Shown here: piece after piece, positions 61,828 to 64,000 of the stretch
Position numbering within the stretch: the first letter of the stretch is position 1
How the letters are laid out: each line of letters opens with the position of its first letter
Assembly (NCBI RefSeq): GCF_000767465.1
Contig: NZ_CP009291.1
Span: 1,054,001 to 1,118,000 of the forward strand
Source: Novosphingobium pentaromativorans US6-1
Lineage (GTDB): Bacteria > Pseudomonadota > Alphaproteobacteria > Sphingomonadales > Sphingomonadaceae
Length of the DNA stretch: 64,000 nucleotides
Direction: 5' to 3'
Translations under genes and position numbers: made by a program
The notes under the pieces: generated by a model
The model's database searches: none
What the model was told of the DNA's origin: nothing
What the model saw: only the letters and a program-made list of their open reading frames with translations

Positions 61828-62547
61828 TCAGTCAGTGTCCACCACTCGAAACACGGCACCTGTTCCCGCGTCTCGAACCAGATCGACACCCGTTCCATCC
61901 CAGTGGTAGTCGAGGTGACGTCCCTGAGTGGGGTCGGATGCACAATCCGGGTAGAACAATCCGACACACTCACCACCCGAATGCCGGATGCTCGGATAGA
62001 CAACACCTTCGGCCCCGTCCCCTTTGAGCGCAACAGCGAGAGCTTGCGATGCAGCATAGTTGTCGGGATCAAGCGCGGGATCGCCTGCGGCAAGGCTCCT
62101 GAGATCGTGAAAATCGGCGCTTACCGAAAGGATGATCTCACGGAACTGTGAGGTCCAGCCTGGCGCTTCTACAGTGCGAGCCATGAAGCGGGCATGGTGA
62201 TGGATTGTCTCGAACAGCGCAGTTTCGAATGCATCCCCCGCGTATAGGACGCCGTAGGTCCCATCGGTGAAGCGACTAGGCCGGTCAATGCTGACATGCG
62301 TGAACGGGGCCATCAGATAGGATGCGCCGTTGCCCCCTACCCGGCGGTCAGCAGGTACTAGATCGAGATTGCCGATCGTCGCCATGATGCGGGGATTGGT
62401 TTTTTGCTCGGCAGAGATCAGCAGTGGCCAATCTGCGGGGTCTGCGATATCTTCGAACAGGTCGATCGGTGGAAAGGCACTGCGGATAATCCGTACAGCA
62501 CCTTTCCACTCGACCTGGGCAACCGGAATCGCCTTGGGATCAATCAC
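61828..62547 (-). CDS. RES-domain toxin
   Basis: A 239-residue RES-family protein with the conserved arginine, tyrosine/glutamate and serine positions in recognisable context (FTDGTYGVLYAGDAFETALFET near residues 92-113; GVVYPSIRHSGGECVGLF near 185-202). RES toxins degrade NAD+ and are held by a Xre/MbcA/ParS antitoxin, which is the upstream gene, overlapping by four bases (ATGA). Confidence 0.9.
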   Translation of the reverse strand: MIDPKAIPVAQVEWKGAVRIIRSAFPPIDLFEDIADPADWPLLISAEQKTNPRIMATIGNLDLVPADRRVGGNGASYLMAPFTHVSIDRPSRFTDGTYGVLYAGDAFETALFETIHHHARFMARTVEAPGWTSQFREIILSVSADFHDLRSLAAGDPALDPDNYAASQALAVALKGDGAEGVVYPSIRHSGGECVGLFYPDCASDPTQGRHLDYHWDGTGVDLVRDAGTGAVFRVVDTD

Positions 62548-62957
62548 CAGGCACCACGTTCGGCATCAAGATAGCGACGCACCCGCATGATATCGGTCAG
62601 TTCGCCGCCAAGCATGACGTCGAGCGCACTCGCTCCGGCAAAGGCGGCGTTACCTGCCTTGATCCAGGCGTAGCCACGTTGGGCTTCGGAAAAGATGATC
62701 CTCAGCGCCTTGTGGATACCCATCAGGTTGGAGAGCCGCGCCGCTCCATCGCGCGAGACACGGCCCGCACCCTCAGCCTTCCATCGCCGGTAGGAGCGAA
62801 CCGGCATGTCGAGCAGAGTCGCTGCCTGCTCGTCTGTGAGTTCCCATTTGCCGAACAAGTTCAGCACGGCGCGAAACATCGCCGATGCTTCCTCCTGAGT
62901 TATAGGATCGGGCCGGAAGGGGTGGGGGACGGTATCAACGGGTTGCAGTGCCAACAT
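62544..62957 (-). CDS. Xre/MbcA/ParS-type antitoxin
   Basis: A 137-residue antitoxin with a helix-turn-helix in the first half (ELTDEQAATLLDMPVRSYRRW) and the C-terminal toxin-binding domain (LMGIHKALRIIFS, AFAGASALDVML). The ATG at 62957 has GGAG at seven-base spacing; an ATG at 62963 and a much longer frame are less likely. An inverted repeat just upstream fits autoregulation. Confidence 0.88.
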   Translation of the reverse strand: MLALQPVDTVPHPFRPDPITQEEASAMFRAVLNLFGKWELTDEQAATLLDMPVRSYRRWKAEGAGRVSRDGAARLSNLMGIHKALRIIFSEAQRGYAWIKAGNAAFAGASALDVMLGGELTDIMRVRRYLDAERGAW

Positions 62958-62971
62958 GAGCATTCTCCATA

Positions 62972-62998
62972 TGGCATCATATATCACTTTAGATGCCA
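62972..62998. promoter_or_regulatory. Operator-like inverted repeat of the RES/Xre module
   Basis: TGGCATC (62972-62978) and GATGCCA (62992-62998) form a perfect 7-bp inverted repeat with a 13-base spacer, 15 bp upstream of the antitoxin start. A further TTGGCA follows at 63000. Such sites usually bind the antitoxin or the toxin-antitoxin complex. Confidence 0.5.
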
Positions 62999-63018
62999 AT
63001 TGGCAATATAGGTGTGCC

Positions 63019-64000
63019 TCATCCGACAAGTCCCGCCAAGACCGCCACCGCGCTCGTCGTCGGAACGAAAAGCCGCGTCTGATAGCGTATGATCTCGGTG
63101 AAGCACCCATGTGCCTTGTACCAGTCGAGGCGCGACGCCGACCAACCAGTCAGTTCGAGCCGCTGCGCGCCATTGACGAGGCTGCGCTTGAGCGTAAGCG
63201 CTTCGCGGCTTTTGATTTGCATCGGTCGCCCTGTTGCTAGCACAGCATCGACGATTTGCTCTGCCGAAAAGTCATGTTCGTCTTCGAGCCCAAGCGCCTG
63301 GCACAGTTCAGGCACGCAATGGAGCGGAACCTCCCGACCTAATAGCGAGCGTCCGTCTCGCGCCGAGATCCGGCTGACCCGAACATAGTCGGAAGGTAGT
63401 TTGTCCCACACCGGAAGCAGTAGGCCGGTTGCAAGATGCAGGCGCTCGCGCTTGTGATTTGATGCGGCGTCATCGACCTCCGCCTGCCACAGGCGCTGAA
63501 ATTCGGTTGGATCCACCGTTTCCCAGTTGCTCTCCGCGAGTTGATCGGCGGTGATGTGCCCATGCTTCAAGGGACGGACAAGCTCGAAGCGGGCCACCCG
63601 CATACCTTCGTCTGTGAGCAGGCTGCGCGCTGGGACAAGCAGCCCGATCCGGCCTGAGCGCGTATTACGCAGAAGCTGCTGACGCGAACCTGAAAAGCCG
63701 TAGAGCTCCTCGAGGCGTTCGAGACGCAAAGGCTTGAGCGCGCGAGCGATCTCAAGTTCCAGGAGATGTGTAGTCGCACCCGACAGCGCATCGGTGCGCA
63801 GTAGCGTGTCGGTCAGCACCTCGTAATGCTCTACCGCAATGGTCTCGACCCCAATGTCGAGCGTGCCGGCCTGGCGTGCTGCATCTATCCGCGCTTCGAC
63901 GAGGCCGAGAAACTCGTCAAATATGCCGTTTTGCAGAGCAATCGGCAACGCGAGGATGCGATTGAGCCAGCGCTGGATTGTTGGCAGATCATCTACCATC
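63019..64000 (-). CDS. Strawberry-notch-type helicase, C-terminal part (cut by window)
   Basis: At least 327 residues of the C-terminal region of a large helicase-like protein. The stretch LPTIQRWLNRILALPIALQN, FDEFLGLVEARIDAARQAGTLDIGVE matches the Strawberry-notch C-terminal region seen in big methyltransferase/helicase proteins on alphaproteobacterial mobile elements. The frame reads through the window end, so the ATG at 63999 is not the true start. The role is presumed DNA processing or modification during transfer. Confidence 0.78.
   Translation of the reverse strand, partial: MVDDLPTIQRWLNRILALPIALQNGIFDEFLGLVEARIDAARQAGTLDIGVETIAVEHYEVLTDTLLRTDALSGATTHLLELEIARALKPLRLERLEELYGFSGSRQQLLRNTRSGRIGLLVPARSLLTDEGMRVARFELVRPLKHGHITADQLAESNWETVDPTEFQRLWQAEVDDAASNHKRERLHLATGLLLPVWDKLPSDYVRVSRISARDGRSLLGREVPLHCVPELCQALGLEDEHDFSAEQIVDAVLATGRPMQIKSREALTLKRSLVNGAQRLELTGWSASRLDWYKAHGCFTEIIRYQTRLFVPTTSAVAVLAGLVG

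Noticed and set aside
1..64000. CRISPR arrays, tRNA or rRNA genes
   Set aside because: No regularly spaced direct repeats and no cloverleaf or rRNA-like stretch were noticed on reading; a covariance-model or CRISPR search was not possible here.

Overview
The window is GC-rich DNA, about 62-64% by eye, from an alphaproteobacterium, most likely a sphingomonad (Sphingomonadales). I base this on an F-type (MPF-F) conjugation cluster in the order usual for sphingomonad mobile elements, plus a set of small proteins (DUF5818-, DUF6961-, DUF6437-, DUF6915- and DUF6878-like) that I associate with this group. No tRNA, rRNA, CRISPR array, integrase or replication initiator was seen, so the sequence alone does not say whether the carrier is an integrative conjugative element (ICE) or a conjugative plasmid.

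Layout. 1-7449: 3' part of a cyclic beta-1,2-glucan synthase (ndvB). 7.5-8.3 kb: two regulators (AlpA-like and HTH) facing left, with a repeat-bearing divergent region in front of the transfer operon. 8.6-28.8 kb: a rightward, tightly overlapping operon traA-L-E-K-B-dsbC-V-C-orf-trbI-traF(S26)-W-U-[group II intron]-trbC-N-F-H-G. The intron splits the traU/trbC junction so exactly that the trbC ATG is restored only by splicing, and its own maturase gene is frameshifted. 29.3-34.9 kb: a leftward defence operon (class III cyclase, cyclic-nucleotide-binding TIR effector, E2-like protein, tandem-cyclase protein, DUF2188) that looks like an enlarged Pycsar locus. It faces a divergent XRE plus ImmA/IrrE pair across a promoter region with two near-identical 17-bp repeats. 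35.2-41.2 kb: an MmeI-like methyltransferase, a DEAD-box helicase and a GIY-YIG nuclease (restriction-like). 41.2-43.4 kb: an S24 self-cleaving repressor with palindromic operators and small sphingomonad genes.

43.5-49.1 kb: relaxase TraI, coupling protein TraD and a ribbon-helix-helix accessory protein, followed by a candidate oriT with an F-like nic sequence near 49393. 49.6-57.2 kb: a probable leading region (ssb, DUF2493, ArdC anti-restriction protein, ParB-like protein, several unknown genes), mostly on the minus strand. 57.7-60.5 kb: a SPARDA-type short Argonaute pair. 60.7-61.7 kb: a small ORF coupled to a nucleotidyltransferase. 61.8-63.0 kb: a RES/Xre toxin-antitoxin pair. 63.0-64.0 kb: the C-terminal part of a large Strawberry-notch-type helicase, cut by the window end.

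How it fits together: the element carries a complete mating-pair apparatus, a mobilization module and, in two cargo slots, at least three anti-phage or anti-plasmid systems plus toxin-antitoxin genes. Most defence modules have their own visible regulators. The most unusual locus is the cyclase/TIR/E2-like operon under apparent XRE-ImmA control.
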